Positions 17,354-23,696 of a stretch of DNA of 30,914 nucleotides are shown here, piece by piece. Location: positions 1 to 30,914 of the forward strand of contig JAAZCN010000388.1 of the NCBI GenBank assembly GCA_012513245.1, in the 5' to 3' direction. The notes under the pieces are model-generated. The model saw nothing but the letters and a program-made list of their open reading frames with translations. It was not told where the DNA came from and ran no database searches. The DNA is from Synergistaceae bacterium. GTDB taxonomy: Bacteria > Synergistota > Synergistia > Synergistales > Synergistaceae. Each line of letters begins with the position of its first letter. The first letter of the stretch is position 1. The position numbers and the translations under genes were made by a program.

Positions 17354-18713
17354 TACCTCCTACAGTCATCCCATTGATCAGCATCGACGGCTGTCCGTCA
17401 GTAACAGGTACTCCCTGCCCTGATTTTCCGCAGACACCGGGGTCCATGTACAGGTCTTTTCCAAGCGAAATAATGTTTTGAAGCACAGCAGGCCCGTTTC
17501 CCGTAAGTATTGCACCCTTTACAGGGTGTGACAACTTACCCTTTGTGATTATATACGCTTCTGAGACATAAAAAACAAAATCTCCGGTAGTGGGGTTGAC
17601 TTCCCCTCCCCCCATCTTCTTGACCAGAAGTCCGCGATCGGTTTGAGCAAGCATCGATTCAAAGTCAGAATCTCCCGGAAGAAGAAATGTGTTGCTCATC
17701 CTTGGTACGGGAATGTTCCTGTACGACTGTCTTCTTCCGCTTCCTGTCAGCGGCAGGTTGGATGTTCCGGCAGAAAGTATGTCGGTCAGATAGGTCTTTA
17801 ATACTCCATTTTCGATCAGGACATTTTTTCTGGCAGGGGTCCCCTCGTCATCGAATCTATATGAGCCATACAGGCATGGGATCGTGGGGTCATCTATCAT
17901 CGTCACCGAGCTATGAGCCACCTTTTCTCCTATCTTATCCCTGTATATTGAGTGGTCTTTTTCTACTATATCAGCCTCAAGTCCATGACCGCATGCTTCG
18001 TGGATCACAGTGCCTCCGGCCTCTCCCGCCAGGAGGACCTTCATTTTTCCAGCCGGACAGGGTTTTGCCTCAAGCATCAGAAGGGCCCTGTCAAGTGCAG
18101 CAAAAGCGATCTTATCGGGATCGGAACCCGACCAGAAGTCAGGGTGAGGGACCGCCATGCAGCGTCTATCCGATGCTGTCTGAAGGGTCCCGTTTTTTTC
18201 AGCTATTATCTGTGCTGAAAAACTGCAGTATGTTCTGGTGTCCTCTGAGCAGATGCCGTCAGATCTTATAATAAGTATGTTTCTTTTTGATATGCTGTAT
18301 CTGAAAGCTGCCTGTCTTACATATTTTGATCTTCCCCTGATCTTTGAGTCGAGTTCTTTCATGTAATCTATCTCGGGAGGTGATATATGCTCATCCATTG
18401 TCAAGACCGGGTCTTTATCCTTTTCGGAAGTAAAGCTCAGATCGCCGAAAGCAGAGGCCTCTGCTTCAGAGAGGATCCGTGATATTGCAGATATAGATGT
18501 GCCCGGGGAATGAGAATAGAATGTTTTGTCTCCAGATATTATCCTCGCTCCCGAACCATCAGTGTTCGAGGATGATAGTTCTTCGATCCTACCGTCTTCA
18601 TAATGTGCAGAGTGTGCTGTACCGGCCTGTATAAAAACGTCGGCGTGCACGGCTCCTTTTTTATGTGTTTCAGCAAGTTTCTGCCGGATAATTTCGATCG
18701 ATCTCTCTCTCAT
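17343..18713 (-). CDS. tldD: TldD-type metalloprotease
   Basis: TldD normally acts with TldE as a heterodimeric metallopeptidase that trims unfolded or modified peptides. The zinc motif HEACGHGLEAD (HExxxH) near residue 234 follows AGEAGGTVI, and the C-terminal GNGPAVLQNI, DPGVCGKSGQGVPV and MTVGG motifs are clear. The frame is open to 18752, but the ATG at 18713 has AGGAGAG 6 nt upstream and leaves a 17-nt gap after the DUF4911 gene, so 456 residues is preferred. No tldE/pmbA is in the window. Confidence 0.93.
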   Translation of the reverse strand: MRERSIEIIRQKLAETHKKGAVHADVFIQAGTAHSAHYEDGRIEELSSSNTDGSGARIISGDKTFYSHSPGTSISAISRILSEAEASAFGDLSFTSEKDKDPVLTMDEHISPPEIDYMKELDSKIRGRSKYVRQAAFRYSISKRNILIIRSDGICSEDTRTYCSFSAQIIAEKNGTLQTASDRRCMAVPHPDFWSGSDPDKIAFAALDRALLMLEAKPCPAGKMKVLLAGEAGGTVIHEACGHGLEADIVEKDHSIYRDKIGEKVAHSSVTMIDDPTIPCLYGSYRFDDEGTPARKNVLIENGVLKTYLTDILSAGTSNLPLTGSGRRQSYRNIPVPRMSNTFLLPGDSDFESMLAQTDRGLLVKKMGGGEVNPTTGDFVFYVSEAYIITKGKLSHPVKGAILTGNGPAVLQNIISLGKDLYMDPGVCGKSGQGVPVTDGQPSMLINGMTVGGSEA

Positions 18714-18730
18714 TATCTCTCTCCTGTCGA

Positions 18731-18958
18731 TTAGCTTACGTTGATCATGCATATATCCAGACCTTCGTCCCTAAGGCCTTCAATGCACCCGAGCATGTCT
18801 CCTAAAAGTTCTGAAGGTGTGAATACTGTTACTTCTCCGCTTTTGGCGTCATCTGTCCTTAAGAGACCGAGGCCTTCACACGCGTCAATAGTCCAGCTGA
18901 TATAGTATATATCCTTTTGAGGGACCTTAAGCGAGATAACGCTCAAACTAGGTTTCAC
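18731..18958 (-). CDS. Small DUF4911-type protein
   Basis: A 75-residue protein of unknown function. Its sequence, with a charged hydrophobic-alternating core (IYYISWTIDACEGLGLLRTD) and a C-terminal amphipathic helix (LLGDMLGCIEGLRDEG), resembles the DUF4911 family, to which I assign it tentatively. It starts with GTG overlapping the mltG stop (GTGA), indicating translational coupling, and ends 17 nt before tldD. No membrane segment, signal peptide or known catalytic motif is visible. Its conserved place between a cell-wall enzyme and tldD is the only functional clue. Confidence 0.7.
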   Translation of the reverse strand: MKPSLSVISLKVPQKDIYYISWTIDACEGLGLLRTDDAKSGEVTVFTPSELLGDMLGCIEGLRDEGLDICMINVS

Positions 18959-19962
18959 TCGGTCCCCGACCCCTGTTTTCTAAGGTGTTCGTCATATGTC
19001 ACGCTGAAGATGTGACTTCCGTTTGAAGTCGCAAAGAAAAAGAGGTAGTCTGTTTTTGCGGGATCCAGAGCGCTTATCCAGGAATCTTCAGAAGGTACTG
19101 AGATCGGGCCCGGAGGCAGACCGTAGTTCCTGTAAGTGTTGTAAGAAGAATCGATCTCCAGGTCTTTATAAGTGAGGCTTTTCTTTTTTATGCCCAGTTC
19201 GTCCCAGCAATAGATCACGGTAGCACAAGACTGAAGCGGCATCCATTTTTCTATCCTGTTTAAAAAGATTCCGGCCAGAATAGGGCGCTCTTCTTTTATC
19301 TTTGCCTCTCCTTCGACTATAGAAGCGAGTATTCCCCTCTGTACTGTGAATTTTTTTTCTGTATTTTCAGGAAGGTGCTTCCCTACTCTTTCCATCCACA
19401 GTTTTGACGCTCTTTTTACTGTCTGTGCTCCCACTCTGTTGCCCGGTGCAAGGGAATATGTTTCAGGAAGCAAAAAAATGATCCTGTCCCTTGGATCATC
19501 AGGCAGGAGATCATGGAGCTCGGTAGGGAAATTCCCCTTGTCGGAGAGAGCGTTTAAAAGTCCATCATCACCCTCAGGCAGTCTAAGTGCGGCGTTCATT
19601 GCGCTGTATCTTGTCCCCGGAATTATTGTTACGTTGTGCGTTACAGGCTTGGCTTCTTTAAGACGGTTTGCGACAGAAATCTCATCTCCGGGGGCAAGAA
19701 GGTATGTGCCCGGTCTCAAAGTTCTGTCAATATCAAGTTTGATCATCCATTTGATAAGTTTATTTGCGTCCCTGACCACTCCTGCATCCTTAAGCACTCT
19801 TGCGGCCTGTCCTGCAGACATGCCTCCTGTAATAGTCACTTCGATCTTTTTTGATGAGTAGGCGAACATGTCGGGATACATGGCTGGCATAACAAAGCAA
19901 AGGAAACAGAAAAGTATCAAAGCTGTCGCAGATGGTATAAGGTCTCTTGTTCTGTTTGTCAA
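18955..19962 (-). CDS. mltG: Endolytic murein transglycosylase MltG (YceG-like)
   Basis: Inner-membrane enzyme that cuts nascent peptidoglycan strands and sets glycan length. The 335-residue protein has one N-terminal membrane segment (about 11-30), a LysM-like region with GMSAGQAARVLKDAGVV, and the YceG catalytic domain with LLPETYSLAPG, the catalytic-Glu motif SIVEGEAK near residue 215, FLNRI, and the substrate-cleft segments SSYNTYRNYGLPPGPI and YLFFFATSNGSH. The start is TTG at 19962 with GGAGAG upstream; the next Met (residue 25) would destroy the membrane anchor. It heads the mltG-DUF4911-tldD-ftsK run. Confidence 0.93.
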   Translation of the reverse strand: MTNRTRDLIPSATALILFCFLCFVMPAMYPDMFAYSSKKIEVTITGGMSAGQAARVLKDAGVVRDANKLIKWMIKLDIDRTLRPGTYLLAPGDEISVANRLKEAKPVTHNVTIIPGTRYSAMNAALRLPEGDDGLLNALSDKGNFPTELHDLLPDDPRDRIIFLLPETYSLAPGNRVGAQTVKRASKLWMERVGKHLPENTEKKFTVQRGILASIVEGEAKIKEERPILAGIFLNRIEKWMPLQSCATVIYCWDELGIKKKSLTYKDLEIDSSYNTYRNYGLPPGPISVPSEDSWISALDPAKTDYLFFFATSNGSHIFSVTYDEHLRKQGSGTE

Positions 19963-20023
19963 AAAATTCTCTCCTTACTCTTTAAGGCTTGCCCAATGCT
20001 TGGACGGACAAACACACGTAGGA

Positions 20024-20029
20024 ATTATA
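20024..20029 (-). promoter_or_regulatory. Possible -10 box for the mltG operon
   Basis: TATAAT on the minus strand about 62 nt before the mltG start. A weak TTTAAC lies 17 nt further upstream in the -35 position. Only the -10 is convincing. Confidence 0.4.
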
Positions 20030-20069
20030 CCTTTAATAGCGGGAAGGTTAAATGGGGAAAATACTTATG

Positions 20070-20180
20070 GCCGGCCGGAAGATCGCCGGCGGGGAATTGC
20101 GGCGAGGATCGTGCCACGGGGAATTTGCCAGGTGGTTTGTTTGGCGGAGAAATTGCGACATAAAAACGTTGCGGAGAATT
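20070..20180 (-). repeat. Left array of four stem-loops with GGRGAAATT linkers
   Basis: Four hairpin units begin at 20070, 20099, 20127 and 20155 (spacing 29, 28, 28). Each is followed by GGGGAATT, GGGGAATTT, GGAGAAATT or GGAGAATT. Stems differ: GCCGGC/GCCGGC; GCGGCG/TGCCAC (one mismatch, one G-U); GCCAGG/TTTGGC (two G-U); GCGAC/GTTGC (one G-U). The linker is the reverse complement of that in the right array, so the two arrays are oppositely oriented. It does not match a known family that I can name. Confidence 0.75.
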
Positions 20181-20222
20181 AAACCTTAGCCTGACCTAAG
20201 TAGTGTGCACTCCCAAAATGAG

Positions 20223-20273
20223 CCCGTCATCCCCGCACCCCCTCCCCGCTCAGGTGCATACGGGAATGACGGG
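20223..20273. repeat. 51-nt imperfect palindrome (CCCGTCAT core)
   Basis: CCCGTCATCCCCG (20223-20235) pairs with CGGGAATGACGGG (20261-20273) with one mismatch, and GCACC pairs with GGTGC further in. CCCGTCATTCCCG-type palindromes are common in dispersed bacterial intergenic repeats; here it lies between the two stem-loop arrays. Confidence 0.7.
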
Positions 20274-20331
20274 AAAGGGACCAAATAGGTAGGTGGATCT
20301 TTAGTGTTGACGCCCCAAGGTTCTAACAACC

Positions 20332-20370
20332 GCTTGCCTATTGCTTGCCAACGCTTGCCTATCGCTTGCC
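20332..20370 (+). repeat. Four GCTTGCC direct repeats with 10-11 bp phasing
   Basis: Exact GCTTGCC heptamers begin at 20332, 20343, 20353 and 20364 (spacing 11, 10, 11), and one more copy is at 19987. Helical phasing could suit protein binding, but short tandem duplication is an equally simple explanation. Confidence 0.6.
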
Positions 20371-20395
20371 CGCCCCTACTGCCCCTAATGGTCTC

Positions 20396-20561
20396 ATTCT
20401 CCGACAGATGTTTTTATTGGCAATTGACTCCCGCGGCTTGAAAAGTCGCAATTCTCCGCAGCACGTATCATGCTGCAAATTCCCCGCTGGACTTGTGTCC
20501 AGCAAATTCTCCGCGATGTTTTGCATCGCAATTCTCCGTCGGACGCAGTCCGACAATTTCC
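20396..20561 (+). repeat. Right array of six stem-loops with AATTCTCC linkers
   Basis: Hairpin units begin at 20403 (degenerate), 20433, 20458, 20486, 20513 and 20538 (spacing 30, 25, 28, 27, 25). Linkers are ATTCTCC, AATTGACTCCC, AATTCTCC, AAATTCCCC, AAATTCTCC, AATTCTCC and AATTTCC. Stems differ but pair: GCGGCTT/AAGTCGC (one G-U), GCAGCACG/CATGCTGC (one mismatch), GCTGGAC/GTCCAGC, GCGATG/CATCGC and GTCGGAC/GTCCGAC. Compensating differences between units point to selection for, or copying of, the folded form. Confidence 0.85.
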
Positions 20562-20577
20562 TAATTTAAAAAAACAC

Positions 20578-20606
20578 TTGACATTTAATCCCAACAAGAG
20601 TATATA
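20578..20606 (+). promoter_or_regulatory. Promoter of the serine operon
   Basis: A consensus TTGACA (20578-20583), 17-nt spacer and TATATA (20601-20606) predict a start near 20613, about 35 nt before the leader peptide ATG. The right stem-loop array ends 17 nt upstream of the -35 box. Confidence 0.85.
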
Positions 20607-20647
20607 TGTTAACCATTCAACGGGGACACAGGAAAGGAGCGCTTAAA

Positions 20648-20785
20648 ATGATAAGATCAGAATGTTTTGCTTATACCGGCATTTCGTCATCATCTTACTC
20701 TTCCGGCGTTTCTTCCTCATGCGGCGGCTCTGGTTGTATTTGCCGGTTCCGAAACGTGTACCCGATGGAGAGAGAAAATCGTTAA
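20648..20785 (+). CDS. Serine-rich leader peptide of the serine operon (45 aa)
   Basis: A short frame with ATG at 20648, 8 nt after AAAGGAG, ends at TAA 20783-20785. Of 45 residues 11 are Ser, 5 Gly and 4 Cys; the core GISSSSYSSGVSSSCGGSGC covers residues 11-30. Every Ser codon is TCN. The run of Ser codons (20684-20719) covers a segment able to pair with the antiterminator 5' arm, which itself lies in codons 32-37. Downstream genes make serine from 3-phosphoglycerate, and Gly and Cys derive from serine. The peptide probably has no function beyond ribosome stalling. This is inferred from classic leader-peptide attenuators (trp, his, thr). Confidence 0.85.
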   Translation: MIRSECFAYTGISSSSYSSGVSSSCGGSGCICRFRNVYPMERENR

Positions 20786-20848
20786 CTTTTCTAGAACATC
20801 AAGGCGTTTCAGGGACCGGAAGAAATTCTTCCGGTCCCTTTTTCTTTT
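20703..20848 (+). promoter_or_regulatory. Transcription attenuator: alternative antiterminator and terminator
   Basis: The terminator is GGGACCGGAAG (20812-20822) paired with CTTCCGGTCCC (20828-20838), then TTTTTCTTTT. The competing antiterminator pairs CCGGTTCCGAAACG (20743-20756) with CGTTTC-A-GGGACCGG (20805-20819): 14 bp, one G-U, one bulged A, using up 8 bases of the terminator 5' arm. GGCGTTTC occurs both at 20705-20712 in the leader and at 20803-20810, so the leader copy can compete for GAAACG (20751-20756). A ribosome stalled on the Ser codons would cover the first copy and free the antiterminator; one reaching the stop codon would mask 20743-20756 and allow termination. Confidence 0.85.
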
Positions 20849-20887
20849 GATACAATTTTAGATTTTCATAATGAGGAGGAGAAATGA

Positions 20888-22036
20888 ATGAATACGAAAT
20901 ATCTACTTACACCCGGTCCGGTGGAACTGCCTGCAGAAGTACTGAGGGCGGGCTCGCGACCGCTAATAGGACACAGGTGTCCGGCTTTTTCAGAGCTTTT
21001 TACACGGATCGAGAAGAAACTCCGGGAACTTTTAAAAAGTGAAGGCCCGGTAATAATACTTCCATCCTCAGGCACCGGCGCTCTTGAGTGCATGGCAGTC
21101 AATTTTCTGGGGAAAGGTGATAAATTCATTTCGATCTCATGCGGAGTTTTTGGCAGCAGATTTCGTGAAATTGCACTGAGAACAGGCGCCGAAGGCATCA
21201 ATATAGATGTGCAGTTCGGAGATCCTATGACGCCGGCAATAGCGGCAGAGGCAGTAAAAAACAATCCGGGCTGTAAAGTTCTCTTGATAACTCAGAATGA
21301 GACATCGACCGGCGTTCTTAATCCTATCAAAGAAATAATTGCAGCAATACCTGAAAAAGATCGTCCGTTGATCCTCGTTGACGGAGTCAGCTCTGTTGGC
21401 GCAATGGAATGCTTTCCACAGGAATGGGGCATCGACGCAATAGGAACAGCCTCTCAGAAAGGACTTCTTACCCCTCCGGGACTGGGGCTTGTTTGGCTCT
21501 CAGAAAAAGCCTGGAATGCTCTCGAAGGAAAAACATGTCCCAGCTATAGCTACGATCTGAAGCTGCACAAAAAAGACCTTGAAGCGAAATCCCCGGCAAA
21601 TCCCTTTACACCCCCGGTATCCCTTTACTATGCCCTTGACGAAGCTCTGGGGGATATACTCGAGGTTGGTACAGAGGCCTGGTTCAAATCGAGAAGAAAA
21701 TACGCCGATGCTCTAGCCGCAGGACTTGAAGCAATGGGATTTGAACTTCTCGTCAAGCGTCCGGAGGTACGCTCACCGGGAGTTACAGCCTTTAAATACC
21801 CCGGAGGCGATACGGAAGCAGTTCGTAAAAAACTTCGTGCGATGGGTATCGAGACTGCGGGAGGACAGGGAAAACTTAAAGGAGAGCTTATCAGGGTCGC
21901 ACATTACAACAACTGGGGATGGCCCGAACTCTGCATTATCCTTGGCTCGCTCTACGGGGCTGCAGATATGGCACATACTCTTAAAAAAGACTTCCTTGCA
22001 GAAGCCTGGAATGTCTGGAACAGGGAGGATCAATAG
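20888..22036 (+). CDS. Class V PLP aminotransferase, probably phosphoserine aminotransferase (SPT/AGT type)
   Basis: The 382-residue protein belongs to the alanine-glyoxylate/serine-pyruvate aminotransferase group of fold-type I PLP enzymes: LLTPGPVELPAEVL at the N-terminus, GHRCPAF, PSSGTGALECM (cofactor phosphate loop) near 58-68, VDGVSSVGAMEC with the PLP-contacting Asp near 164, and the Schiff-base lysine in ASQKGLLTPPG near residue 191. Such enzymes replace classical SerC in some archaea and bacteria. Its position behind a Ser attenuator and directly before serA supports conversion of 3-phosphohydroxypyruvate to phosphoserine; serine-glyoxylate or alanine-glyoxylate transamination remains possible. 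ATG with GGAGGAG 7 nt upstream. Confidence 0.9.
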   Translation: MNTKYLLTPGPVELPAEVLRAGSRPLIGHRCPAFSELFTRIEKKLRELLKSEGPVIILPSSGTGALECMAVNFLGKGDKFISISCGVFGSRFREIALRTGAEGINIDVQFGDPMTPAIAAEAVKNNPGCKVLLITQNETSTGVLNPIKEIIAAIPEKDRPLILVDGVSSVGAMECFPQEWGIDAIGTASQKGLLTPPGLGLVWLSEKAWNALEGKTCPSYSYDLKLHKKDLEAKSPANPFTPPVSLYYALDEALGDILEVGTEAWFKSRRKYADALAAGLEAMGFELLVKRPEVRSPGVTAFKYPGGDTEAVRKKLRAMGIETAGGQGKLKGELIRVAHYNNWGWPELCIILGSLYGAADMAHTLKKDFLAEAWNVWNREDQ

Positions 22037-22038
22037 TG

Positions 22039-23688
22039 ATGGCTGAAAATAGAAAATGGAAGGTACTGGTTGCAGAGACTGTCGGTGAGGCGGGCCTTCA
22101 GATGCTCAGGGACGCCCCTGACATTGAACTGATAGAAGAAGTGGGCATGTCACGCGAAGACCTGCTTAAAAAACTGCCCGAAATGGATGCAGTGCTCACA
22201 AGAAGCGGTACAAAGATGGACGAAGAAGCCCTGAACGCAGCAGTAAATCTCAAAGTAGTTGCCCGTGCAGGTGTTGGTGTGGACAATGTCAATGTTCCTA
22301 TTGCCAGCCGTAAGGGTGTAGTGGTCATAAATGCACCTACCGGAAACACACTTGCGGCAGCAGAACTGACAATGGCTCTTATGCTGGGGCTCGTAAGAAA
22401 GGTCCCGCAGGCATTTGGTTCCCTTAGGAGCGGTGAATGGGACAGAAAAAGATTCTCAGGCCACCAGCTTAGCGGCAAGAAGGTCCTCGTTCTCGGACTT
22501 GGAAGGATAGGTGTAGCAGTAGCCCAGCGCTGCCGCGCTTTTGGAATGGATGTTATCGCATACGATCCCTACACGCCGAAGAAGAAAGCGGAGTCACTTG
22601 GCATACCAATGAGGGAAGACCTCGCTGACGCGCTCTCGATAGCCGACGTTGTTACGATCCACATGCCGCTTACACCTGACACCGCCAATATGATAGATGA
22701 AAAAACGCTCAAAGCATTCAAAAAGGGAGCGTATCTGATAAACTGCGCAAGGGGCGGCATAGTGGACGAAAAGGCGGCGGCCGATGCGGTAAGGGACGGA
22801 AGGCTGTCAGGAATAGCTTTTGATGTATATACTGCAGAGCCTCTGTGTGAAGGTCATCCCTTCCTTGCTAAAGACATTGAAGACAAGATAATCATAACTC
22901 CGCACCTTGGAGCCAGCACAGAAGAGGCACAGACAGAGGTCGCAAAGATCGCCGCAGCGAACATGATTGCAGCTCTGAGGGGTGAACCTTACGACCATGC
23001 TGTGAACCTTCCCTTCCTGGAACAGAAACTTAACAAAGCCCAGATGGCATTCCTTCAGCTTTCAAGAAAAATGGGAATAATGGGGGCCAAACTTGCAGAA
23101 ACAGAGTGCGGTGCTATTCATAGCTGCCACATTATGCTGCGCGGAGATATGTTTGCCGAGGATGAACCACTGCCCAACAGGCTTTGTGCCTACAGCATAG
23201 CTGTACTTAAAGGTCTTTTTGAGGTGATCAGCGGTCCGGAAGTCTCATATATGCTTGCACCCCTCCTTGCCAAGGACAGCGGTCTGAGTGTGGACGAAGG
23301 TATAGGAGATCCTAAAACATATAAAAATACCGTGGAGGTAAAACTGGACGCGGAAAAATGCAATGTTTCTCTGATAGGGACCATCACAGAAGAGGGCCGT
23401 ATGCGTATTGTAAAAGTTAATGAATACTGGCTCGATTTTGTTCCCAGCGGCAAGCTCATACTTTTCCAAAACCACGACAGACCCGGCGTAATTGGAAAGA
23501 TCGGTAATATCCTTGGTGACGCCAAGATCAACATCGCCAACTTTGCCCTCGGAAGAAAGGACAACAGCGGGCTGGCGCTTGGAGCGCTTGAAGTTGACAG
23601 CGACATCGATGAGTTAACAAAGAAAAAACTTGAAAAGAGCGGAGACATGCTTTGGCTCACCCTCATCGATTTCACTGATGCGGAATAA
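22039..23688 (+). CDS. serA: D-3-phosphoglycerate dehydrogenase with ACT domain
   Basis: Oxidises 3-phosphoglycerate to 3-phosphohydroxypyruvate, the committed step of serine synthesis. The 549-residue length is that of the long SerA type: split substrate domain, NAD domain with VLGLGRIGVAVAQ near 153-165, catalytic Arg in NCARGGIVDE, His in ITPHLGAST, an intervening ASB domain (about 320-470), and a C-terminal ACT domain beginning LILFQNHDRPGVIGKIGNIL, the usual site of serine feedback. ATG at 22039 is used; a GTG at 22036, overlapping the previous stop, is also possible since GGAGG lies 7 nt before it. The gene couples directly to the aminotransferase. Confidence 0.97.
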   Translation: MAENRKWKVLVAETVGEAGLQMLRDAPDIELIEEVGMSREDLLKKLPEMDAVLTRSGTKMDEEALNAAVNLKVVARAGVGVDNVNVPIASRKGVVVINAPTGNTLAAAELTMALMLGLVRKVPQAFGSLRSGEWDRKRFSGHQLSGKKVLVLGLGRIGVAVAQRCRAFGMDVIAYDPYTPKKKAESLGIPMREDLADALSIADVVTIHMPLTPDTANMIDEKTLKAFKKGAYLINCARGGIVDEKAAADAVRDGRLSGIAFDVYTAEPLCEGHPFLAKDIEDKIIITPHLGASTEEAQTEVAKIAAANMIAALRGEPYDHAVNLPFLEQKLNKAQMAFLQLSRKMGIMGAKLAETECGAIHSCHIMLRGDMFAEDEPLPNRLCAYSIAVLKGLFEVISGPEVSYMLAPLLAKDSGLSVDEGIGDPKTYKNTVEVKLDAEKCNVSLIGTITEEGRMRIVKVNEYWLDFVPSGKLILFQNHDRPGVIGKIGNILGDAKINIANFALGRKDNSGLALGALEVDSDIDELTKKKLEKSGDMLWLTLIDFTDAE

Positions 23689-23696
23689 ATAAGAGA

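Larger units (their letters stand above)
19963..20577. other. Non-coding region between divergent mltG and serine operons, rich in inverted repeats
   Basis: No convincing gene is present. From left to right it holds the mltG leader and -10 box, a four-unit stem-loop array (20070-20180), a small 5-bp hairpin (20184-20200), a 51-nt imperfect palindrome (20223-20273), four phased GCTTGCC repeats (20332-20370), and an opposed six-unit stem-loop array (20396-20561) that ends 17 nt before the serine operon -35 box. Confidence 0.85.

Noticed and set aside
17687..18271. 194-codon plus-strand frame within tldD
   Set aside because: It is opposite the conserved zinc-motif region of tldD and has low-complexity composition and no start signal.
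18714..18752. Longer tldD start at 18752
   Set aside because: It would overlap the DUF4911 gene by 22 nt without an RBS, whereas ATG 18713 has AGGAGAG at good spacing.
19868..20182. 104-codon plus-strand frame antisense to the mltG 5' end and crossing the left array
   Set aside because: It overlaps the well-supported mltG start on the other strand and then passes through non-coding repeats.
20070..20561. CRISPR or integron-like reading of the stem-loop arrays
   Set aside because: The constant part is only about 8 nt and the variable parts are themselves palindromic and 17-21 nt long, unlike CRISPR repeat-spacer units; there are no cas genes. No attC core sites or integrase are present.
20345..20569. 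74-codon plus-strand frame through the right stem-loop array
   Set aside because: It runs through the hairpins and GCTTGCC repeats, has no ribosome-binding site and no recognisable protein features.
20662..20850. 62-codon frame overlapping the leader peptide in another frame
   Set aside because: It lacks a ribosome-binding site and reads through the terminator hairpin; the Ser-rich frame starting at 20648 has the RBS and ends before the terminator.
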